A DNA stretch of 64,000 nucleotides. Source: Azadirachta indica (lineage: Eukaryota > Streptophyta > Magnoliopsida > Sapindales > Meliaceae). How positions within the stretch are numbered: position 1 is the stretch's first letter; each line of letters starts with the position of its first letter. A program made the translations under genes and the position numbers. The notes below the pieces were generated by a model, which had not been told where the DNA came from, ran no database searches, and was given only the letters and a program-made list of their open reading frames with translations. Where the stretch lies: positions 16,014,350 to 16,078,349 of the forward strand of contig CM040452.1 in NCBI GenBank assembly GCA_022749755.1, in the 5' to 3' direction. Of this stretch, positions 51,112 to 64,000 are shown piece by piece.

Positions 51112-51150
<39 letters not shown>
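51112..51150 (+). repeat. ATG microsatellite, 13 units
   Basis: A perfect trinucleotide run of 39 bases in non-coding DNA. Confidence 0.95.
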
Positions 51151-53574
51151 GTCAAATTATTGATAAGTGGCTAAAGTAGCTAACACCAAAGTTCTCTAAG
51201 ATTAAATTTATGATGCAGACATATAACACTCTTTACCAACATGTGGCTGGTAAACCTTCACGACTTCTGCTCGCACAAAAAACTAAAAACTTGGACGTCA
51301 AAACGAATTAAACACGATTCTTTATTTCTTTTACTAATTGGTTTCTTACTTCAACTTTCAGAATATGTATATATGGGGATTAATATTGTAATGTTAATTA
51401 GCTAATATTAGAAACTACTTTCCCGAATACACTTACTAAAATACCCTTCGATGGTGCAAAATAATATCAAGAATCAACTCGGTCTCTCAATTTTTCTTTT
51501 TTCTTTTTAAATTAAAATTAAAATATAATTATCTCAATTTTTTTCTAATTTAATAGCATCTACGTAAGAAAAATAAGAAACGGGTAATATATTTGATATA
51601 TCATCTAAATTCACAATGAAATAGCTAGCTAGGACTAGGAAGAAATATATATAATACAAATAAAATTCATCATCTTCGTGCCTCATCAATTAGAATTCAT
51701 CTTCAGCTAATCCCATCTAAATTTTTAACTTGAAAACCACAGATCTCCTGTAAACTACACCGTGTCATTTTCTATTAAATATTAATGCTCTATCCTCTAC
51801 CGCCTGTAGACGACTAAACTTTTCCGTGCTCGCTTTGTCGCTTGAGTCGTTCATTTCCATGCAGTATGACGACCCCAATCTACTGTAACAATTAATAATC
51901 GAACCCTCCAATTATTCAAGCTATTTGATGCCCCTAAAAAAACTCAAAAGAACGAATGGTGATTCGTGAAGAAGAAGAAGAAGAAGAGGACGATGCATGG
52001 CTGCCTGGTTGAAGTTGCTACTATAAGGAAAGTGAAGAAGAAGGTGAGAAGTTATTACAGGCTTCGCGGAGGCTAGCTGGTGGAAGCTAGTGGCTGTGGT
52101 TTATTTTGCTTCAATTCCCATTCATTTGATTTAAAAGATTATCTAAAATGTTATTTAAAATTAATTTATTTATTGAAAGACGTGAATATTTAAGAGAAAG
52201 AAAAATAATAATATTAATTCTTTTAGAAGATTAAAACCAAAAAATAAAAAAGATAAATGTGAATATTTAAGAATATTAAAAAAAAAAATAGCAATTTTTT
52301 CACTAAATATGTTAAAGAGAAAAAAATTTTTTGGTGTAGATCGATCCAATTCAATATTTAATATTAACCAATTTATGTGAGATTTTTTATTAAAGTTACT
52401 ATATTCAAACTACAAAGTTACTCTAAAAATATAACATCTAATGCTAATTGAGATAACTTCAGAGAATGGTTGGGTATTTGTCAAAGTAAAGTTTAGAGAA
52501 TAATAGGTATTAGCCCCAATAAAAAAAAGGGGGGGGCATTCTCTCGTCCAAATATTGTAAATAAATTTCATTTTCATCCATTAATCAAACTTCTTGTAAG
52601 ATAAATTACCATTTTTTATTTAATAATTCCCTTTAAAATTTATTTTTGTATGTAAGATTTCAAAATATATTATTTAATTTACTTAGATTATTTTTCGTAA
52701 TAAGCTAAGGTCTGTCATCTTTATTACATGAGTCCAAAAAATTTGAATTAATTCCACGTTCATTCATTCATTTGCCAAACTTGAGTTCCTAAGATTTCTT
52801 CAAACACACCTAACATCTAATTAATTTTCTATTACATTTCAAAATTTTAATTTGTTTTTTTAATTGCCTTTTCAAGTGTGAACAATGATGACTAAACTCT
52901 TAAGTTGTCATAAATCATTTGTTTTTCTGCCCAAAAATAACAATTGATTAACAAACATTAGTCAATTAATTGAAAATTGTTTATTTCATGCATAAAGAAA
53001 AAAAAAAAAACTCAGATCATATATAATGTGTTCTTAGATGCATTAATTCCCACTCACGTGCGTCCTTAATTATATTTGTGAGATTCATTTTTCATAAAAT
53101 ATTTAGTTCATTAAGGTAACTTATCATTTTGATCGATTTTTTTAATTCTGCTTGTATAAATCAGTTAATGAATTATTATGTTTGTAATTCAATTGAGCAT
53201 ATATAGTCTGAAATTTTAGTTATTATCATTAATTACTTTTAAGTGTGTATTTCATGGACTTATCGAATTAAAAGCAAGTGAATTAGAAGATAAAAATTAC
53301 AATGGAAAAACGGGTCTCCCCTGCCCCCGATGTTTATTTACCACTTATTTTCTAAATATTCAAAGATCTCCTTGGTATTAAATTTTTTAGTTAATTTTTG
53401 ACTAATTAGAACATTTTATCTTCGACAACAGATATAAATTCGGGTCAAGCCCAAATATAATTTCTTCAAAAAATAATAATTCCATATTACTTCATAATTA
53501 TAAGAATTCAACTCACCATTGCGTAAGTGGTAAGAGTAGTTTTTCCAAAATATGGTTACACGCTATTTTGTTGC

Positions 53575-53605
<31 letters not shown>

Positions 53606-53863
53606 TACATATTTAGTGCGTTGCTTTTTTCCGAGACATTAGAAATTAAAAGTGGACATATGCTGAACGATGAGAACTTCGTTACTATTAATTCCTTTAT
53701 TTCTCACATTAATTATATATAAATGAGGAAAATGAAACAAAACAGTAGATGATTTTATTAAACATTACAGAACATTAACATTATTAAAGATAAAATCACT
53801 CATCACTGTGAAGTGAGAGCTATAGTTGGCTTCTAATTTGACGTTAATTGCAGAATTATTATG

Positions 53864-55011
53864 TTAAGTTCTTGGGAAGAAGAAGCCATTGACGGTAAAA
53901 CCTCCATCAACACAAATAGTTTGTCCAGTTATGTAAGAGGTTGCAGACATGCAAAGAAACGCTACCAGTGAAGACACCTCCTTGGGCTCTCCTGTGCGTC
54001 CCATTGGTGTTCGACGCTTTACTTCCTCCAACACCTTCTCACCAGATAGATACTGGCATGGTATATATGGTTCTATTAATTTAATAATTACTATATCAAA
54101 TCAAACAATATATATATATATATTAATCCAATTCTGTTTCTGATTTCTTATATGTATATATTTCAGTAGATGTATATATATATAGCGACAGGCAGGATGT
54201 TAGTGTTCTTACATGTTCAACTAGGGGAGTACTATTGATGAACCAGGGTGCTACAGAATTGGTTCTGATATTGTCTCTCGCCCATTCACATGCCAAATTC
54301 TTAGCAAGTCGGTTCATGGCTCCTACAAATTATTAGAAAACCATTAATTAATCATTCATCGACAGTGCTCAGTAATCTTAATTAATTAAATCTACTAAAT
54401 TCTATATATAATTATGCTTGGAATTAACTAGGTGTTTAACTAATATATATATATATATATGTACTACTATATATATATGATTGAATTAAAGTTATTCAAT
54501 TAATTGAGTGGCTTTGGTAGCAGAATATAGGGTTCCAGTGTTTACAGATACAACATCGATAACGGTAGATATAAGTATAATATTTCCAGCCCCGGAAGCT
54601 TTCAAAAGAGGATGTGCAAGCTGGTACAAGTGATAAGCAGACTCAAAATTGGTACCCATGTGAAAAGACATGTCTTCGGCCGTGTACTCTACTGTCGGCT
54701 TTCTTCTAAATGTCCCAACATTGTTTACCTACAAGTGATCACATATATTAAACTGAGTAATTAATGTATAACATATAATAATGAAGGTGATTGACATAAA
54801 TACAAGGATGTTAAGTTTCCCAGTGAACGGAGAGGAGATTTGGTCTATTAGCTTCTCTCGTTCAGCTCGAGATGATGCATCACAGACTGAAACTGTGATT
54901 TTGAGACCTTTCATTTTCCATTCATGTACGCATTCGTTAAGCTCAGATACATTCCTAGAACATGTGTGCACACTCGCTTCCAGCTCTGCCAATTCCTCCA
55001 CAATAGCATGG
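53864..55011 (-). pseudogene. tropinone-reductase-like SDR, 5'-truncated copy
   Basis: Four exons match exons 2-5 of the intact paralogs: 55011-54804, 54728-54512, 54322-54213 and 54052-53864 (TAA), without internal stops. The protein keeps NNVG, YxxxK (YSATK) and the C-terminal [17 protein letters not shown]. Defects: no exon 1 with the cofactor motif is found in the 1.6 kb upstream. The exon 2 acceptor AG is TT (TTTTTCCATGC where a paralog has CAGGCATGC). The exon 3 donor GT is CC (AAAGCCACTC). The catalytic serine, 13 residues before the tyrosine, is threonine. With no start and two lost splice sites it is probably a recent pseudogene. A transcript starting in the upstream open frame (to 55163) cannot be excluded. 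Confidence 0.75.
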
Positions 55012-56683
55012 AAAAACCATATATATATATATATATATATACAATTAACCATATATAAATTTATTAAAGCATGCAGCAAGAGAGCTAATTTTAAATATTT
55101 AATAAGAATTAAAAGTTTTTTTTTTTTTAATTTTTTTAAAGTTAGAAAGAAAAACCCTGTCAAACGTCAAATTCTGAGCCTGAGAGTGAGTAATCCCTAG
55201 TCATTAACTAAGTGCAACACTTTCTGAACAAAAAGAGATGAAGGCGATTAATATTACGTTGATATATCCCTTTGTCATTGCAACTTGCAACATTAAATTT
55301 AATTTCTGCACAAAATTAAAGAAAAACTGGCAGTACTGGTAGACAAGTTAATTAATTAATTAATTAATTCCAGCTTGTTGCCGGTTAATTTTTTATTATG
55401 GGGTTTCGCTCTTAATTCTGCACCATGCATCCGTAGCCTGATGGTGCAGTGCAATATTTTATAGCACCAAAGCTAAAGATCATGGTAATCTCCTTATTTA
55501 GTTTTGATCAAAAGTGAGTAAACATTCATTCCATTACAAAATATGCATGTCTAAATATTGAAATATCATAAAATGATAAAATCACTAATTATCAATTATA
55601 AATAGAGAATAATTAAATAAAAATTTGCCGTACGTCAAAAAGAATGAATACATATAATCTTTATTAAATTATTATTATTGTAAGTTTAAGTGGATATATT
55701 GATTTGATCCCGTATCTAGCAATAAATGAAATCGATTGAAACAACTGTGGCAATTAAGATGATCATGATGAAATGAAACAGAAAGTGATCAAAAACCAAA
55801 CAATGCATGTATGGATTATAAATTAATCAAGCCGTTGAGATCTCATTGACTTATGGACTGGCTCAATATATGGGGAATGGGCCCGGCAACTAGCAGCGAC
55901 AATAATTGACCAATTAAGCCATTGTTTTCTGTTCCATAGATTTTTTTTTGGTTCGAGTAGAGCCGACATTGATCTCATCGCAGTTGGCAACTAACTGATC
56001 TTGATTATGTTTACAGTTTATGTATGGAAGTAATAACATATTACTATCTTTATCTGATAAATTTGTGATCTAATAGTGTAACGATAATAGTTTATTGATT
56101 TTTATAATTTTACAAATTTAAAAAAAAAAAAAAAGAATTATTACAATTTTATTTTCCTTAAAAGTGAAAGACTCCAGCACATCAAAGCCCGAGTCTCTGA
56201 ATCTGGTGGAGCCCAATTCAGGTAATAGAGACCCAGTCCGGTCCAAAGAAGCAAAACTGTCCATGCCAATTGTCCAGATTTTGCTGGAAAATTTGACAAG
56301 CCATCAAAAGCTCTGCGAATATGAGCTGAAGGATGCAATTCAATCCTACTCCAAACCTGTGCACCTCAGCCTATCAGATGAGAGGGTTGTAATTCATGAT
56401 CTTAAATGGGTACCGGCTGCTGCTGTTGCGTTTCATTGAAATATAACAACAGAGTACTTGAGCTCTCAATACATTCTCTTTCTCTTGTTTCTTCTGACTA
56501 GAGTGACCAACACACTTAATTTAATAAAAGGGGAGGGGGACGGGGGAGAGAGAAACGAAAGAAAATTATTACATGGTTTTAATAAACGTACTTCTAACAT
56601 ATATTTATTATGGATCGATGAATATTGATCAGTCTGTCACGGCAGTGGCTCCCAATTAATTAAATGTTAATTTGATAGTTATG
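55012..56683. other. intergenic with one GC-richer island
   Basis: AT-rich, with a TA run at 55018-55040 and TTAA repeats at 55350-55368. The stretch 56160-56440 is distinctly less AT-rich and open in frames on both strands (91 codons on plus, 65 on minus), but no protein family is recognised. It may be a fragment of a gene or transposon. Confidence 0.5.
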
Positions 56684-58480
56684 TTATGTATTCTGGAAGA
56701 AGAAGCCATTGACAGTAAATCCTCCATCAACACAAATAGTTTGTCCGGTTATGTAAGAGGCTCCAGGCATGCAAAGAAATGCCACTAAGGAAGACACCTC
56801 CTTCGGTTCCCCTGTGCGTCCGACTGGTGTTCGACGCTTCACTTCTTCCATGAATTTCTCATTACCCAGAAGCTGTAAAGCAGCCAACAAGGCCAGGAAT
56901 TAAACTCAATGTATATTTAATTATCATCAACTATTCAATTACATATATGATGGTGGAGTGGAGTAGTAGTATGGTACTTCTTACAGGTTCAGTGAAGGAA
57001 GTTCTGATGTACCAAGGTGCAACTGAATTGGTCCTTATGTTGTCTTTTGCCCATTCACATGCCAAATTTTTTGCAAGTTGATTCATAGCTCCTGCAGCAC
57101 ACCACCACCAACCATATATATATGTATCAGTTTTAACTAAGTTACTATATATGTTGCAACTATGTATATGTATATATTATTAATTAATTAATTAATTAAT
57201 TACCTTTTGTAGCGGAATATACAGTACCAACATTAGCTGACACCACGCCAAGGGCGGAAGACATCAGAACAATACTTGCTGTCCCTGAAGCTTTCAAAAG
57301 AGGATGTGCAAGTTGACACAAATGGAATGCAGACTCGAAATTTGTAGCCATCACAAATGAGAAATCTTCCGCTTTGTAATCCAGAGTCTGCTTTAGTACA
57401 CTAGTCCCAACATTGTTTACCTAGATTCAAATAATTAATACGTCTTATCATCAGCGTGGCTTATTATAAGATAGTTGATTTATTTATTTATTACATAATA
57501 ATAAGAAATTAAAACTCAGGAATATTAACATACAAAGATGTCAAGTTTTCCGTTAAAGAGAGAGGAGACTCTGTTCATTAACTTGTCTCTGTCTGCTCGG
57601 GATGATACATCACATACTGAACCGGTCACTTTAAAACCTTTCATTTCCAGTTTAAGAACACATTCGTTAAGCTCTTCTTCATTCCTGGAGCACGTATGCA
57701 CGATAGCGCCTAGCTCTGCCAATTCCTCCACAACAGCAAGCCTGATGTGATCACAATTACATACATTTATATAACCGATAAAATATCTGATATTCGACTA
57801 ATTTACTGCAGCGAATTTGTATGTTCGGTCTTTTATTTGAATTGATGGTGCCTGACTTTAGTATCAAATCAACTTTCTATACAAAACTTGAAACAACAAA
57901 AGCGCAACTCGCAGTATAATATATTGTATTCATTGAACATAATTTTGTACAGCATCGAGTACATAAATATATATATATATATATAATAATATATTTCTAT
58001 TCACAGAACATAACTAATAATCTTATTTGTCCATTCCATCCAATTTGTCAGCTAAGTATCACATCGATTGCTTTTAACTACCGTTGCTAGCAATGTTGAC
58101 ATTGTGATCTAACTATGATCGCAATGCATGTGCAAAGAAAGAACTTTCAGGGACACCATGATTGCTTCTAATTTAACGAAAGTCTTGCTCTGTTTTGAAA
58201 ATATTAATGATTTCAACAACCATGCAAACTAAGAGCCAGTTCAATAACATCAGCAGACATTGATGATGAAATCTCAACAACCATAGCCAGTTCAATAATA
58301 GAAAGTTTATTAAGAATGAAAACTCGCTGCTGGCAGCAAATTGAAGAAAAAGTTAAAGAGAGATGTACGTAGTACGTACCCGAGTCCTCTGGTTCCACCA
58401 GTTACAAGCGCTGTCATGCCCTGAAGACTCCATCTGTTGTGCCTGCTGCAGCTGTAGGTGTAGCCATCTGCCTCGCCCAT
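56684..58480 (-). CDS. tropinone-reductase-like short-chain dehydrogenase
   Basis: Five exons on the minus strand join into 273 residues: 58480-58380, 57741-57534, 57420-57204, 57091-56985 and 56872-56684. This is a classical SDR of the plant tropinone-reductase-like (SDR65C) group, probably an NADPH-dependent ketone/aldehyde reductase in the cytosol; the substrate is unknown, since most family members are not true tropinone reductases. The cofactor motif TGGTRGLG lies near residue 30. NNVG, the catalytic serine (MSS, 13 residues before Tyr), YSATK and the C-terminal [18 protein letters not shown] are intact. Exon lengths and phases match the copy at 59.3-61.2 kb. It differs in a longer N-terminus ([15 protein letters not shown]) and in its tail FFFQNT. 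All splice sites are GT-AG. It is one of four tandem duplicates. Confidence 0.93.
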
Positions 58481-59337
58481 TCCTCTCTTTCTCTAGATCT
58501 GTTATATTGCTAGCTGGCTGCTATTGCCTTTCGAGTTTTGAGTAATCTTCGAAGGTTATTTATATGTATGAATATGATTGAGGCAAAATGGAACAAGTGG
58601 GTAGCCGCTGACAAAGACCATGACACATACACATTATATAAAATGTATTTATGAGGCAACAAGTTGGTGAATGAATGGGGGGAAAACGGGGCATCGATAG
58701 TCAACTCTGAAAATGGCAATGATAGTCTTGGATACTGAAGATTAATACAAAGTCTGAAACGTCAAGTACAGGGTTAGAATTCATGATTGCTGGTCTCTGA
58801 AGGCGGCCGCGTATATAATATTATGTTCATTGATGAATGAATCACTGACCAAGTTGGTGCCCGATACAAGAATTTAATAAAAAAATATTTCATTAAGAAT
58901 GCTAAAGACTTCCTCTTTCATTCACATACAAAATTAGACAAAAGCCAAATGGGGAGCCACGCCATCGATATGTCAGTTTAAAAAATACCTAAAGATCAAT
59001 GACTATCGTATGAGAAGTTAAAAGTTCCTAAGCACTTATTCACGATGTGTGTGGATTAAATTTCTCAAGGGGAAATAATAAAAATGTAAGCGATTAAAGA
59101 AAACAAAGTAACAGAGTTCATAACGTAATCACAGCAAAGCCTCTTTCACTATGAATTATATACTTAGACCTTAACCACGTATAAAAGAGATATATGTCCC
59201 ATCGGAGATGATACATATGAACCAATTGAATATATCTTTTTCAGATATTACAGAATAACAGTCAGATTCAGTAGTACTTATGTATTAATTATTCGTCACA
59301 ATAATTGAGAAAACGGGGTCTTAATTAGCTGGTTTTT
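58481..59337. other. spacer between SDR genes
   Basis: Presumed promoter of the SDR gene at 56.7-58.5 kb and 3' flank of the next. No other gene is seen. Confidence 0.6.
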
Positions 59338-61236
<1,899 letters not shown>

Positions 61237-64000
61237 TCAGTTTGCTTCTCAATCTTTCTAATAGTTACTGATATCAATTTCCAGATTCAGTCGGTTATAG
61301 AAAGTTTTAAATGAAATCAATGATAAAGGGTGTGTCCATCAAATCAGTGCTTAAAGTTAGAAGAAAAGAAGTCCAAAAGTTGGAAGAAAAGAAGTCCCAA
61401 AGGTAAGTGTGGAAGTGGAATAGAGTGACGATCGACGAAAAACATTGACCCACTTACAGCCTAATCAATCACGCATTATCAAACACATACTATATATACG
61501 TGGCTGACATTGAAATTCCATTTCAGGAGACCCAGCCCTTACTTACCAGTAATACTTAGATCTTGATTGATGGCCAAAGTTTTGTAATTTTGCTTATTGT
61601 TGAGTGTAATATATTAACACACACGCACATGCCCGCGCCCATCTTAGATTAGAGAAAATTAAGTATTATATATTTGAGTCATATGCTAGCCAGTGATACA
61701 CTGAATTGCCATTGCCATACATACTGACATACGTGTATAATAAAAATGACTCATTCAAAAGTCATACTATAAAGTAGGAGGCAGAATCCCTATTTTAAGG
61801 TACCCTTTAACAGTTTATAACTGTTGCGCATGTATAGTACTGTATTATTGTTCTATCTTGTATTTTATAGTTATGAATATATATATATATATATTTTCAT
61901 ATTACAATTATTTAAAAATTTAAGGCATGTTGATCTTTTTAGACAAAATTTTGACGCATGAATGACACTAATAATTATCATTGAAAACGATAAAAAGATT
62001 AACAATAGTTTGTCGAAATCAAATGATTGAAGTTCGGAATTGCAAGGCTAGAAATTGAGTGGGTAGAGCTGGCACATGAACCGGGCCAGTCCATGAAATT
62101 GAATACCCAAGCGGGCTGGCATGTCGGGCCAGCCCAAGCAAGCACATTAGTCATGTCGACTGAGCCCGCTTTACAAACTGTGAGCCTGGTACAGCTCATG
62201 AAGCCTGGCCCATGCGGGTCGTGCTGGGCCCGTTTTGGGCTGACTCGTAAGCTATGTCAGGTTCACCCACGAACTATTTTAACTTTCAGTTGACTTTGCA
62301 AAATTATTTTAAAAATTTGACAATGAAAAAAATCGAACACAAAACATCAAACAATAATGTAAAAAGTTACCATTAGATCAATAACATTTATTTATAAAAC
62401 TTGTATAAATAAACAATATTTACCAAATAGTACATCTTTAATTTATATTATTAATATCAATATTATTGATAAAAAAAAAATTTTATAATTTAAGATGATT
62501 CAAATTTTATAATTATAACTATTATTATCATTAATAAAATCATAAAAATAAAAAATTTCATACATAATGTTAACAATTATCCAAATAATTTATATTTATG
62601 AAAAATATTGTCATCTACAATAAATAATAAGTGATTATAAGGGAAAAAATAAGATGGTGGGACGCAACTCATGTCTTTTGTAATATTAGAATTTAAAAAT
62701 TTACATAATAATTTAATTTTACAACGGTTTATAATTAAACTTAATATAAATTTCAAAAAAAAAATTATTGATTAGAATACATATTTAAAGTATTTAAAAA
62801 AAAATTAACTTTTCCTATTTCACATCTCATCAAAATAACATAATTAAGATAACATAATAAAAATAAATATTTGATTTCTTCACAAAATAATTGATAACAA
62901 TCATCAATAATTAATAATCCCAATTAAAATATATAATATAATATTATAATAATCAATGTATCATTATAATCATATAAATATATAAATCTTTTAGTGTAAA
63001 ATTTCTAAACCAAAATAAATTTTAAATTTCAATTTCAAATTTCAAATCAAAACCCATAATTATTGGAGTATTTTTACTATTAGGTTGGATTCTTGTCCTT
63101 GTAGAACACAAAAGCAATACAAATTATAATTGTTTAAATTAGCCAATTAAGTTCTTCATAATTATTTACAAATTTTTAATTTAATTAATTTTAGAATGTT
63201 TTTAAATTTATTTTCTAATAAAGAAATTTGCTAAAATAATAAAAACTAACAAAATTAAATAATTTTTAATAATTAGAACAATGATTTTTGACAAAATAAA
63301 AGTAATAAATTTATGTCAAATAAAATAACCAATTTGTAATTAATGAATTAATTTGTTGTAATATAATAATATAAGATTAACAGGACAAAGAATTTCTTAA
63401 AAAATATCTTTTTCTTTTCAAATTTGATTTTCTTATCTACCAAACAAAATATTTTTCTAAAAAATTATCAAAAAATAAAAAACTTTAAAATTTATTTAAT
63501 ATATTGTCTCTAACTTTATCATTTCTATTAAAAATTAGATCATAATTTACCACTACATTTATTTTTTTTTTTATTATAAGTTAGTAGAGAAATTATAGTA
63601 AATGTGTTAATTAAATTTGGTATTTTATTCTAACAAAATTTTTATTATTGACAATATTTTATATAAATTATTTAATTGTCTTAATCAAATTGATGATTAT
63701 TGTCAATTATATTTTTTTAACAATTAATTTATAAAAAATAAATATTTATTAAAATTAAAAAATTATGATATTAAAATATAATAATTGTTCCTTCAAATAA
63801 TTATAATAAAATTATATTTAAATAATTGTTAAAGATAAAATTATGCTTAAATTATACAATTTTATGGTATCAATAATAAAAATTCAAAAATAATATACTT
63901 AATAAATTTACTAAATGTTCATTTGTGATTAAATACATTATATTTATCAATTACAATAGGCAAATGGAGTTGACCCAGTGGTAAGGTCGTTGTTTGTGTT
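61237..64000. other. AT-rich right flank, transposon hints only
   Basis: Includes the promoter of the rightmost SDR gene, then A/T-rich DNA with no gene. A GC-rich patch at 62060-62280 begins TAGAGCTGGCAC, which looks like the end and subterminal region of a hAT-like element whose other end is not seen. The last 35 bases (GGAGTTGACCCAGTGGTAAGG) resemble the pol III box A start of a plant SINE, cut by the window edge. Confidence 0.45.

Larger units (their letters stand above)
50915..53863. other. intergenic between SDR copies
   Basis: Contains a compound microsatellite (51001-51048), ATG repeats (51112-51150), GAA units near 51970 and a TA run at 53577-53600. No gene is supported. Confidence 0.6.

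Noticed and set aside
53510..53545. SINE-like box A (GCGTAAGTGGTAAGAG)
   Set aside because: No box B, A-rich tail or target duplication could be placed.
54781..55200. 139-codon plus-strand frame over the truncated SDR copy
   Set aside because: It is the reverse shadow of SDR exon 2.
62027..62293. 88-codon frame in the GC-rich patch
   Set aside because: Repeated GGGCC/GGCTGGC motifs look like transposon subterminal sequence rather than coding DNA.

Overview
The window is nuclear DNA of a flowering plant, most likely a eudicot. The genes are intron-rich with GT-AG junctions, intergenic DNA is very AT-rich, and it is dense in microsatellites and plant transposons. Proteins such as the RNA polymerase II subunit RPB7, eIF3g, a sterol C4-methyl oxidase and a clade A PP2C match plant forms. 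A woody eudicot such as Citrus would fit, but the species cannot be named from this sequence alone.

Left part (1-20 kb), gene-dense and on the plus strand: the 3' end of an RPB7 gene; a tRNA-Val(CAC) on the minus strand; a 15-exon gene for a 450-residue coiled-coil protein; a small glycine-rich single-exon gene; a two-exon eIF3g gene; a small hAT-type element with clear ends and target duplication; and a seven-exon SMO2-type sterol C4-methyl oxidase gene.

Middle part (20-40 kb), gene-poor: a 271-bp inverted-repeat element, several diverged tandem repeats, a 1.2-kb minisatellite with higher-order structure (units of 33 and 44 bp forming a period of about 275 bp), and one gene on the minus strand at 29.2-30.7 kb. 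That gene encodes an AHG3/PP2CA-like phosphatase of the abscisic-acid pathway. In this copy one base is missing in exon 3, just after the conserved tryptophan, so the frame breaks. Eight ACGTG cores lie 0.4-1.2 kb upstream of its start.

Right part (40-61 kb): a tandem cluster of four tropinone-reductase-like SDR genes, all on the minus strand and sharing one exon plan. The two rightmost copies (56.7-58.5 and 59.3-61.2 kb) look intact. The third (53.9-55.0 kb) has no visible first exon and has lost two splice sites. The fourth is a wreck spread over 10.6 kb (40.3-50.9 kb): a 4.3-kb hAT transposon sits four bases after the A of its start codon, and a 5.3-kb Copia retrotransposon sits in its first intron. 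The last 2.7 kb (61.3-64 kb) is AT-rich and shows no gene.

No wholly new biological system is evident. The most notable points are the PP2C frameshift, the doubly disrupted SDR gene and the higher-order minisatellite.
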